Of a stretch of 47,440 bases of DNA, positions 40,577 through 47,440 are shown in pieces. The stretch comes from a virus. Both the position numbers and the translations under genes were made by a program. The stretch is from positions 1 through 47,440 of IMG/VR virus record IMGVR_UViG_3300042452_000457. One strand, written 5' to 3'. Positions within the stretch are counted from its first letter, which is position 1. Each line of letters starts with the position of its first letter. The notes beneath the pieces were generated by a model, which saw nothing but the letters and a program-made list of their open reading frames with translations, made no database searches and was not told where the DNA came from.

Positions 40577-41820
40577 TACGCCGAGGGCAGTTCGTCGATC
40601 GCGTCTTCCGCGTTCTTAGGAGCTACACGGGTCGCCGTCGAGGTGCCTTCGCCTTGGCCGGGTTCAGACGACCGGACCTTGCCGACCTTCTTCTCCAGTT
40701 CTGCCACCTTCTGCTGGAGGCGGATCACACGCAGACGCTCACGCCCGTAGGCCCGCGCCCGTAGAGCCACTTGAGCCTGGGCCTTGGTAATCAGGTCTAC
40801 CTTGTCGTCGTAGCCCATGTCGGCGTCGATGCCTTCACCTTTGAGGGCAATGCGCACCAAGCGGTCGCTCTCGTCCAAGAGCTTGTTGCCATCTTCATCA
40901 CCGTCTTCCCGGCCGAACAGTTGGGCGTGGGTCTTCTCGTAGTCCGCGAACTGAGACTCGAACAGGTCACGCGAGCGCGTCTGGCGGCTCTCCAGCTGCT
41001 TCTTTGATTCGACCTCACGCTGGGCGCCCTTCTCCTTCCACTCGGAGATGGACTTGTCCCGCGCCTGGGTCAACTCGATGAGCCGCCGCCGGTGCGCCAT
41101 GATCTCGGGTGCAGCCGCACCAAAGGTCTCCTGGGCGATGATAGCAGCCTTGGCCACCGGCACATTGAGGAGCGCCATAATGTCCTGATGATTGGCGTCA
41201 CGCTCGTTGCCATCTGGATCAGTGACGCGGATGCCCTCAATGTCGCCCAGAGCGGTCTGCCAGGCTTCGCGCAACGGCCCCTCGTACTTCTGCTTGTACT
41301 CGCCGGAGCGGGTGTAGTTCAGGTAGCGGACCTCGGTGTCGAGTTCCTCGGCGTTCTTGCGGATCGAATCCATCTCGGCCTTGAGAGACTTCGTTGCCTC
41401 CTCAACCTCCTTGCGGGTGCCCTCGGACTTGACGCGCTCAAGCTCTTGGATCTTGGCGGCAAGATCGTCGCGCTCCTTCTTGGTGAGTTCGTACTGCTCG
41501 CGGAACTGCTTCAACGAGGCTGGCTCGTTCTTCGGTGCTGGATCCGGTGTTTTGGCAGGTGCAGCAACTTCGGTTTTGGGTGAGACCAGCTTGTCTAGGC
41601 CGAAGGGGTCTTCGTTCTTCTGAGCTGCAGCCGGGGTGACGGGCGCCGGTTCTGGTGAGGCGACCGGGGCTGGTGCTTGTGGCGCAACGGGAGCGGCGGG
41701 TGCCGGTGAACCCATTGGATTTTCAAGCGCATTCCCTTCGAGGGCGTCGATGCCAGCGAAGGCTTCGGTGTAATCTGCGCCCCGCTCGGTCGGCGCGTCT
41801 GGTGATAGCAGCAAGTTCAT
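40573..41820 (-). CDS. Scaffolding protein
   Basis: 415 residues. After a Pro/Ala-rich region (PAPAAPVAPQAPAPVASPEP) the protein is almost all charged coiled coil (KKERDDLAAKIQELERVKSE, then RKEVEEATKSLKAEMDSIRK). A helical C-terminus follows (AYGRERLRVIRLQQKVAELE), then a short basic/acidic tail. This, its length and its place after the portal gene are typical of phage scaffolds that guide capsid assembly and are then lost. The capsid gene itself is on the opposite strand, 3.8 kb away. Confidence 0.7.
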   Translation of the reverse strand: MNLLLSPDAPTERGADYTEAFAGIDALEGNALENPMGSPAPAAPVAPQAPAPVASPEPAPVTPAAAQKNEDPFGLDKLVSPKTEVAAPAKTPDPAPKNEPASLKQFREQYELTKKERDDLAAKIQELERVKSEGTRKEVEEATKSLKAEMDSIRKNAEELDTEVRYLNYTRSGEYKQKYEGPLREAWQTALGDIEGIRVTDPDGNERDANHQDIMALLNVPVAKAAIIAQETFGAAAPEIMAHRRRLIELTQARDKSISEWKEKGAQREVESKKQLESRQTRSRDLFESQFADYEKTHAQLFGREDGDEDGNKLLDESDRLVRIALKGEGIDADMGYDDKVDLITKAQAQVALRARAYGRERLRVIRLQQKVAELEKKVGKVRSSEPGQGEGTSTATRVAPKNAEDAIDELPSAY

Positions 41821-42080
41821 TCAAGGTTCTGTTTTACGGTCGGTTTATCTCTCTGCGTCGTCACCAGCCCATGAAGCTCCTCGATCAACGCCTTGGCGCC
41901 CTGCCGGCGGCAGTTGGCGTTCCAGCCGTGTTGAGGGTTTTCGGATGCTGGCAGGTTCCAGCAGAGATTGTTGAAGGCAGCCAACAGCGCGGCTTGGAAG
42001 TTGGCGTTGTCCAGTAGGCGCTCAAGCTCCATCACGCGATCTTTGTCGCGCTGAAACTCTTGTTTTGGGGATTGGATCAT
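41817..42080 (-). CDS. Small hypothetical protein between portal and scaffold
   Basis: 87 residues from ATG 42080 (MIQSPKQEFQRDKDRVMELE), ATGA overlap with portal and with scaffold. It is helical (RLLDNANFQAALLAAFNNLC) and includes GWNANCRRQGAKALIEELHG. Translational coupling with both suggests an assembly role. No family recognised. Confidence 0.55.
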   Translation of the reverse strand: MIQSPKQEFQRDKDRVMELERLLDNANFQAALLAAFNNLCWNLPASENPQHGWNANCRRQGAKALIEELHGLVTTQRDKPTVKQNLE

Positions 42081-44350
42081 TGGTTGAGGATATTTGCCTG
42101 AGTCTTCAAATCCAGAGCCGCAATGTCCGCCCGGGTCATGGCACCCTTGCGCTGGGCCTCGGCGATCGTGTTGGCGTTCTTGCGCTGCTGATCCTGATCG
42201 AAAGCAACCTGCTTCTGGATGCGCTTCTGTTCGGCGTTCGCAGCGGCGATCTCGGACTTGGACTGCGCGGTGATGAGCATTGCCTGAATCTTGCCGGCCA
42301 CCTCGGGGTTCATACCGTTGCCAGCTGCACCAGCTTCGGCCTGAGCCTGAGCCTGCTCTTGGAGACGCTGCACGTAGCCCTTGATGTAGTTCGACGCCTG
42401 ACTGATTCCGTCGTTGTAGAGCTTCATGTTCTGCTCTTGGCCGGGGTCTTCGGAGATCAACCCCATCTGCTCTTGGATGTGCTGAATGACATTCACCAAT
42501 CCCATGACGCGGTCCATGGTCGTCATACCGCCCTGCTCCTTTTCGATACGCCCAATGGCGCCACCAAGCATCTGGAGAAGCGTCTGGATGTACTCGGGCC
42601 GATTCATCGCGCTGGCGATGACCACCGGCTGGCCGTCGATGAGCGTTCCCCAGGCCAGCGTGGCGCGCTCGACCGCTGGGGATACCGGTTTGTTGTCCAC
42701 CGGTGCGAGGCGGTTCGCCAAAAGCGGATCGTCCGTGTTGGCTTCGACGTACATGTGCACAACCTCGGCCTGAGAATCGGGTGCTAGCAGGGGCCGGATA
42801 GCCATGAGGCGGTCGGCCTGCGCGATCTCCAGCATCTTGTTGCCGGAACCCATGACGCGCTCGGGCATGATGTCCCAGCTGTCGAGGTTTTTCCAAACGG
42901 ATGGATCGACGCCTTCGACTTCACACTTCCGGCGGAACTGAACGCAGTCGGGATGGTCAATCGTGCAGAACCGGCGAGCGATCTCCCGGTACTGAAACGA
43001 TTGCTGGGTGTAGGCACGGGTGAGCATCGAACCCATGAGCGCGTTGGCGTTGTTTACGCGGGCCATCACCTCGGTCGCCGTCAGTTCCTTGGAAGAACCG
43101 TCGTTCACGTCCTGCGTGTAGGCTGCGCTGGACTCGGCCATAATCTGCCGGTGCATGGACATAGCCCCAGAGAGCATCGTGTAATCCACGACATGGCGCT
43201 CAGACTGCGGAACCCACGACAAGCCCTCGGGGATCACGCCCATGTTGAACAGGTCGATCTTCTCCATCCGTTCAGCGTCACCGTCCGCGACGTTGCGGAA
43301 GAGCCAGAGCATCTGCTCGAACACGGAGTCCGTGAATTTGCAGCGTAGGCGGTTCTGAAGGTGGCAGACCGCGTAAAGCAGGTAGCCCAGTGATCGCACC
43401 GAGTGCCAGCGGAACGGCGGCACGACAGCACCGTCGGCGAACTGGATGTGCATCAACTCAAAGATGTCCCGGCCGTAGCACCGATTTCCGGCGTCGAAAA
43501 GCCACTGGCCAGCGGTCTGCATATTGCCGATGCCGCTGTTGTACTGGTCCACGATGATCCGGCGGCGCCAAGAGGGATCGTCGCTGGTCGTGTCCAAAAA
43601 GTAGAAATCGTAGCACCGCAAGACCGGCGTTGCGTCGGATCCCCAGTAGCCGGAGTTCTCCTTGAAATCCTCCTCAATCTTCTCAGGGAAGTATTGGCCG
43701 GACCAGTCGTTCACCTGGAGACTGGTCGCCTCCTTGCTAATCATGTTGGCCAACAACTCGTTGACCAGCTTCATGTTCCAGCCCTCGTCCACGTTCTCGC
43801 CCCGAGTCATCCGAATCAGGTCGGCCGCCGTGAAAGACGTGTAAATCGCGAAGTGCGACAGGTTCTCCATCGTGGTCAACGTGTTCGTCGGGACCAGGAT
43901 GTCCTCGGTGCCGCGAGCCGATGGGCACCAGTCGCGATCACGGAGCCAGGTGACCGGGCCGATGCCGTGAAGCACGGTGGCCGCAAACTGGGACTCCAAG
44001 ACCGTGGAGTATTTCGGAGACCGCTTCATCACGCGGTTCAGCTGCTTCGTGATGATGTTGCCCCACTGGGTGCGCTTGTCCCGTGGGCCTATGTCGAGAC
44101 CTACCGAGAAGTAATTCTGCGGTTTCAGGAACGCGTTGGTGAACTGCTGGCGCGCCGCGTGAATGATCCGCGTGCCTTCCAGGAAGTTCACGTTGGTCTG
44201 GATCCGGTTGTCTCGCGCCTCCTCGTCGCTGTAGGGAGGGTTGCCGTTGAATGTCGCGTTGATGCGGGCGCGGTTGCGAGATCGAGGCTGCTCTGCTTCA
44301 AGCATCGCGCTGACCACATTCCAGACTTTACTCGGTTCTTTGAAACTCAT
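42077..44350 (-). CDS. Portal protein (P22-like)
   Basis: 757 residues, close to the P22 portal (725). It starts MSFKEPSKVWNVVSAMLEAE and includes the typical NVNFLEGTRIIHAARQQF region. In the wing/stem part are RYFE-like elements (RRRIIVDQYNSGIGNMQTAG) and YLLYAVCHLQNRLRCKFTDS. A long C-terminal coiled coil (LQEQAQAQAEAGAAGNGM, QKRIQKQVAFDQDQQRKNAN) resembles the P22 barrel helix. It makes the dodecameric ring at one capsid vertex through which DNA enters and leaves. It overlaps the next gene by 4 bases. Confidence 0.85.
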   Translation of the reverse strand: MSFKEPSKVWNVVSAMLEAEQPRSRNRARINATFNGNPPYSDEEARDNRIQTNVNFLEGTRIIHAARQQFTNAFLKPQNYFSVGLDIGPRDKRTQWGNIITKQLNRVMKRSPKYSTVLESQFAATVLHGIGPVTWLRDRDWCPSARGTEDILVPTNTLTTMENLSHFAIYTSFTAADLIRMTRGENVDEGWNMKLVNELLANMISKEATSLQVNDWSGQYFPEKIEEDFKENSGYWGSDATPVLRCYDFYFLDTTSDDPSWRRRIIVDQYNSGIGNMQTAGQWLFDAGNRCYGRDIFELMHIQFADGAVVPPFRWHSVRSLGYLLYAVCHLQNRLRCKFTDSVFEQMLWLFRNVADGDAERMEKIDLFNMGVIPEGLSWVPQSERHVVDYTMLSGAMSMHRQIMAESSAAYTQDVNDGSSKELTATEVMARVNNANALMGSMLTRAYTQQSFQYREIARRFCTIDHPDCVQFRRKCEVEGVDPSVWKNLDSWDIMPERVMGSGNKMLEIAQADRLMAIRPLLAPDSQAEVVHMYVEANTDDPLLANRLAPVDNKPVSPAVERATLAWGTLIDGQPVVIASAMNRPEYIQTLLQMLGGAIGRIEKEQGGMTTMDRVMGLVNVIQHIQEQMGLISEDPGQEQNMKLYNDGISQASNYIKGYVQRLQEQAQAQAEAGAAGNGMNPEVAGKIQAMLITAQSKSEIAAANAEQKRIQKQVAFDQDQQRKNANTIAEAQRKGAMTRADIAALDLKTQANILNQ

Positions 44351-44357
44351 ATTGACC

Positions 44358-44750
44358 TCAGATTGATTTCCGTTCCTGTGAAATCCAGCAATTATCGGGC
44401 ATCACCGTGTCGCCAAGGTAGCTGAGAGGCACCCAAACCTTCAGTTTCAGGTAGCACCCGCAGACATCGCAGGTGCCCGCCAGTCCCTCGCCGTGCAAAA
44501 ACATGACCATCTCGTTGCGCGCCTGCTCCTGCTCCAGAATTGCCTCGGCCACGGTCTTGGTGATCGACCGCGTATCCGTGGGTTTGTTGTGCAGGCAGCG
44601 TTTGCAGGTATCAATGCGGTCCTGCGCCTGCTGGCGTTCTACAGGCGTGCCACCATCACCCAGCCACTCAGCTAGGATGCGCGCCCCTTGAGCCGTTTGG
44701 CGCAACTTAGCGGCCGCACGTGCGACAGCCTGAAGTCCTTGGTTGTACAT
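44358..44750 (-). CDS. Zinc-binding-type hypothetical protein
   Basis: 130 residues from ATG 44750. It has two cysteine pairs (DTCKRCLHN and GTCDVCGCYLKLK) 45 residues apart, a possible zinc site. The N-terminal helix is LQAVARAAAKLRQTAQGARI. It ends 7 bases before the portal start. Such proteins occur between terminase and portal in some phages, but their function is unknown. It overlaps the upstream gene by 44 bases in another frame. Confidence 0.55.
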   Translation of the reverse strand: MYNQGLQAVARAAAKLRQTAQGARILAEWLGDGGTPVERQQAQDRIDTCKRCLHNKPTDTRSITKTVAEAILEQEQARNEMVMFLHGEGLAGTCDVCGCYLKLKVWVPLSYLGDTVMPDNCWISQERKSI

Positions 44751-44973
44751 TTGTGGATGGGTTGGGAGCCATTTGAGGAAACCGCGCCCGCGTGTAAGCC
44801 TCCAGATCGCTGACAGCCTGCTCGATCGTAGACGGAATGCTGTTGGCGACCCGGTGTTGATGAATCAGGCGCACCATCTCGTAGAAGCCGTAGTTCAATA
44901 CATCCTTGGGACTCCAGTTGGTCTTGGGTTCGTAGAACTGCCAGCCGCCGGGAGGGAACGTGTCGCGATTCAT
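44707..44973 (-). CDS. Conserved phage protein (MNRDTFPPGGW type)
   Basis: 88 residues. The opening MNRDTFPPGGWQFYEPKTNW and the helix VLNYGFYEMVRLIHQHRVAN mark a small conserved phage protein usually near terminase and portal, of unknown function. The end has a CRTCGR pair. It starts 9 bases after ssb and overlaps the next gene. Confidence 0.65.
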   Translation of the reverse strand: MNRDTFPPGGWQFYEPKTNWSPKDVLNYGFYEMVRLIHQHRVANSIPSTIEQAVSDLEAYTRARFPQMAPNPSTNVQPRTSGCRTCGR

Positions 44974-44982
44974 AGGTGAGGT

Positions 44983-45414
44983 TTAGAACGGAACATCATC
45001 TTCGTCGAGATCAGGCTTCGGTGCGGCAGCTGCTGGTGCAGCCTCACGTCGCGGAGCCGGAGCCGGAGCCGCGCCCTCGTCGCGTCCCTTCAGGAACTGG
45101 AAGGTCTCAATCATGATCCGAGTGGTGGACCGCTTCTCGCCGGTCTTCTTGTCGTCCCACTCCTCACGGGTCAGGCGTCCCTCAACCATCAGCGGGTGCC
45201 CCTTCTTCACGTACTGCGCGATCGTTTCGGCCTGCTTCCCGAAAGCCTTACACTCAGCAAAGTAGACATCCTCCTTTTCCTCACCGACCTCATTCTTCCA
45301 GCGGCGATTCATCGCCATGCTGACATTGCAGACGGGGGTTCCTTTCGGGAGGTACTTGAGTTCTACGTCTCGGGTGAGGTTGCCGATCAGGATGACTTTG
45401 TTGAATGAGGCCAT
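44983..45414 (-). CDS. ssb: Single-stranded DNA-binding protein
   Basis: 143 residues. OB-fold markers are clear: MASFNKVILIGNLTRDVELK, CNVSMAMNRRWKNEVGEEKE, YFAECKAFGKQAETIAQYVK, GHPLMVEGRLTREEWDDKKT. The C-terminus is the acidic tip DEDDVPF, the bacterial SSB interaction tail, after an Ala/Pro linker. It would bind single strands during replication or RecT recombination and recruit host partners. Its place directly after terL is unusual for ssb. Confidence 0.95.
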   Translation of the reverse strand: MASFNKVILIGNLTRDVELKYLPKGTPVCNVSMAMNRRWKNEVGEEKEDVYFAECKAFGKQAETIAQYVKKGHPLMVEGRLTREEWDDKKTGEKRSTTRIMIETFQFLKGRDEGAAPAPAPRREAAPAAAAPKPDLDEDDVPF

Positions 45415-45417
45415 AAG

Positions 45418-47235
45418 TTAGGAATAGGTAAGCGAATGTTCAGACTCCATCGTGCGCCGCTTGGCAGACAGACGTGTCAGCCACTTTGGTGTCTGTCGCT
45501 TGACAATACCAACACCTTGACCGCCTGCAATCTCAAAACCCGTTCTGCGTGCCATTTCGAGCGCCACCACGAACGAATCCCAGAGGTCAGGCGACCTACC
45601 CATGCGTTCCTTGGTCTTCTCCTTGGGTTCAACGTCGATCAACCCGGTGCGGGCGATACCCCACTCACGCATCGAACCTTCCTCGGCGACTTCGCGAGGC
45701 AGTTTCCGTAGCTGCTTGGATTCGATCAGCAGGCGCGATGAATACCAAAGCGCGGTTACCATCTTGCCGTATGCCTCTCGTTCAGTTTTCGGATCACCCT
45801 TTCGTACTGGGCGCTCGCTTGGTCGGCCGCCGAACTCGATGGGCACTACCTCAGGAGACCACAATCGGGCGAACGCAGACATGAGCGTGCCGCGCCCCGT
45901 GGAGTCAAACCCAACGCGTTCCGGTGAGATATTGCGCTGCTTGCAGTACAGCAGGACGTACTCGGCAATCTGCTCCTCGGCCTGCTGTGCTTTGACTGCG
46001 GTGACCGGGATAACGATCGGCGCCTCGCTGAATGCTAGCACGATGCGCCCAGATGAATCCGGCCCAAACGTGAGGTCTGTCATTACGCAGCGGTCGCCGC
46101 CGACACCTGAATACGCAGCGTCGATGCCGATGATTCTGGTGAGCTTGTCGGCACGTTCCCACACGGGGTCGTCAAACGCTTGGTTCTGCTCGCACAGGGA
46201 CATTGTAACTACGCGCCTGGTGCCGCCGTCCCGAGGCAGCACGCCAAGGTTCATCATCGAGAACTGCAACGAGTCCCGGCCGTAGTAATCGAGATCCGCC
46301 TGAATCTGTTCCGGCGTGATGATTCCCTTGTACGGGTTGGTGCCCTTGGGAAACAACGCGTTGGGCGTGTCGTACCCGCACAACTGGACAGCCACGCCAC
46401 CGGGCGCCCGCGTTCTCCAGGTGCGAGTCTTTTCGAGGTACTCAAGCCCCTCCCAGCCGCCGATTGATGGATGCGGCTCGCAGACCACACCCAACGCGTC
46501 GTTTCGGTCCTTGGGGTTGCCCATCGCGATCAGCTTGAATACTGGGTTTTTGCGGAGGTTGGCGACGGAGTCCAGAAAGCCGCGCCCCATAAGGGATGCC
46601 TCGTCTGCGATCAACATGACCCGGTCGTTCTTGAGGCCGACGTAGTTCGAGAGGCCGACAAACGTGCCGCCTATTTTGCACGCAACGCCGATGATACCAT
46701 CACGGAAATCCTTCGCCTCATCATCTTCATCTGAACTGGTCAGGATGAACCGGCTTTCGATCACGCGTCCAGGGAGCCACTCCCGCTTCTTCTTGGCCTT
46801 GTTGTGAAGCTCCTTGATCGAGCCCCAGATGCGCAGCTGAAGACCCTCACGTGTCGTTGACGACATGATGATCGAGGTGCCGGTGGGGTAGATGTAGAAC
46901 GTGCAGAGCCCGAACGCTGCTGAATTGTAGGTCTTTCCAGATGATCCGGGCCCCATGACGCCGATCTCTTTGTTTTCAGCGAATGTCTGAATCAGGAGAT
47001 CAGACCAGTTGTGCCAGTCGAAGTGCGGCCAGAGCGCGGTCATGGCCTGCCGGAAGTGGTAGTATTTGCCGCGCCCGTACCTCACTCCGGCGTGCATAAT
47101 GTATCCGTCTTTACGCACCATCTCAGCCTCGATCAGAAAACGGTCTTTTGTACGCCACGGTATAGACAAGTAATCGGGGCTTTCATTCATCTTGCGGGAA
47201 TGATGGGTTGGCCTTTCAATGGCTTCAAGCGTCAT
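45418..47235 (-). CDS. terL: Terminase large subunit
   Basis: 605 residues from ATG 47235; ATG 47190 (MNESPDYLSI) is a shorter alternative. ATPase: Walker A GPGSSGKT (95-102) and Walker B VMLIADEAS (206-214, Asp211, Glu212). Nuclease: Asp in IIGIDAAYSG (D372), Asp in VGFDSTGRG (D444), and a late SPDLWDSFV (D550/D553). The motor pumps DNA into the capsid through the portal and cuts the concatemer. The start overlaps the divergent tail-hub ATG by CATG. Next on the strand are ssb, two small genes and portal. Confidence 0.95.
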   Translation of the reverse strand: MTLEAIERPTHHSRKMNESPDYLSIPWRTKDRFLIEAEMVRKDGYIMHAGVRYGRGKYYHFRQAMTALWPHFDWHNWSDLLIQTFAENKEIGVMGPGSSGKTYNSAAFGLCTFYIYPTGTSIIMSSTTREGLQLRIWGSIKELHNKAKKKREWLPGRVIESRFILTSSDEDDEAKDFRDGIIGVACKIGGTFVGLSNYVGLKNDRVMLIADEASLMGRGFLDSVANLRKNPVFKLIAMGNPKDRNDALGVVCEPHPSIGGWEGLEYLEKTRTWRTRAPGGVAVQLCGYDTPNALFPKGTNPYKGIITPEQIQADLDYYGRDSLQFSMMNLGVLPRDGGTRRVVTMSLCEQNQAFDDPVWERADKLTRIIGIDAAYSGVGGDRCVMTDLTFGPDSSGRIVLAFSEAPIVIPVTAVKAQQAEEQIAEYVLLYCKQRNISPERVGFDSTGRGTLMSAFARLWSPEVVPIEFGGRPSERPVRKGDPKTEREAYGKMVTALWYSSRLLIESKQLRKLPREVAEEGSMREWGIARTGLIDVEPKEKTKERMGRSPDLWDSFVVALEMARRTGFEIAGGQGVGIVKRQTPKWLTRLSAKRRTMESEHSLTYS

Positions 47236-47440
47236 GGTAGCAGAAAAAAATCGCATCGTTGATGGCCTCCTTACCGCTGAAGGTGGGGTGGACAGCGGTT
47301 TTTCGCCCTCACTGATTCAGCCCAACCAGCTGGCCTGGGCGGTCAACACGACGGTGCGGGGAGGATTCCCGAAAGCGCGGCCGGGAATCTGGGTGAAGAA
47401 TCTCACGTTCGATGATCCGACCGTGGTCTACAACAATGGG
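46894..47440. repeat. Right copy of diverged terminal repeat
   Basis: Gapless counterpart of 1-547, with about 57 differences before an exact 99-base match at the very end (47342-47440). It covers the terL N-terminus and the first codons of the tail hub, and marks the closure of the genome. Confidence 0.85.
47234..47440 (+). CDS. Tail hub protein, N-terminal fragment (variant copy)
   Basis: First 69 codons of the tail-hub protein (MVAEKNRIVDGLLTAEGGVD and on), cut by the window edge. The protein is the same as the start of 341-2380; the DNA differs at a few positions, all synonymous in the part I compared. It confirms ATG 341 as the real start of the full copy. Confidence 0.85.
   Translation, partial: MVAEKNRIVDGLLTAEGGVDSGFSPSLIQPNQLAWAVNTTVRGGFPKARPGIWVKNLTFDDPTVVYNNG

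Noticed and set aside
1-47440. Direct terminal repeats of a linear phage genome
   Set aside because: The two ends differ at about 57 of 448 positions; true terminal repeats are copied from each other and should be identical.
1-47440. Integrase, tRNA genes, CRISPR arrays, insertion sequences
   Set aside because: Looked for on both strands; no integrase motifs, cloverleaf-like sequences, regularly spaced repeats or transposase genes were seen.

Overview
The window is essentially one complete genome of a tailed double-stranded DNA bacteriophage, most probably a short-tailed (podovirus-like) one, assembled from a mixed sample. It has a large terminase, a P22-sized portal, a scaffolding protein, a major capsid protein, a tailspike and fibre, ejection-type proteins and a holin-type lysis cluster. 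I see no tail-tube, sheath or tape-measure gene. I also see no integrase, DNA polymerase, RNA polymerase or tRNA gene. The DNA is G+C-rich, genes are tightly packed, and most starts carry a Shine-Dalgarno sequence with ATGA/GTGA overlaps. The host cannot be named from the sequence.

The last 547 bases (46894-47440) align without gaps to the first 547. The first 448 positions differ at about 57 sites and the final 99 are identical. This looks like two co-existing strain variants joined where a circular or circularly permuted genome closes, so the unique genome is about 46.9 kb. Both ends carry the start of terL (minus strand) and of the tail-hub gene (plus strand).

Layout: (1) 341-19527, plus strand: tail hub, tailspike with repeated FCCH-like modules, tail fibre, adaptor, cupin, two ejection-protein candidates and a 3198-residue polyvalent protein with an internal SF2 helicase. 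(2) 19573-24376, plus: RecT annealase and PD-(D/E)XK exonuclease, followed by a chain of small overlapping genes. (3) 24377-24523: convergent hairpins and a clear minus-strand terminator. (4) 24524-29011, minus: IHF-like protein, lysozyme-like enzyme, RadC-like MPN protein and many small accessory genes, including a 33-residue membrane peptide. (5) 29131-29469, plus: one unknown gene; then 29470-30001, a non-coding, repeat-rich stretch. (6) 30002-34712, minus: primase-helicase, VRR-NUC nuclease and DEAH helicase. (7) 34775-40576, plus: ribbon-helix-helix regulator candidate, major capsid protein, head-fibre-like proteins and the lysis cluster. (8) 40573-47235, minus: terL, ssb, two small genes, portal, one small gene and scaffold, reading in that order.

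Together the genes suggest a phage that makes its own primase-helicase, SSB, annealase and exonuclease and borrows a host DNA polymerase. It packages DNA with TerL through a P22-like portal. It probably ejects a very large multidomain protein with the DNA. The capsid assembly genes are unusually split between two converging operons, with the major capsid protein on one strand and portal and scaffold on the other.
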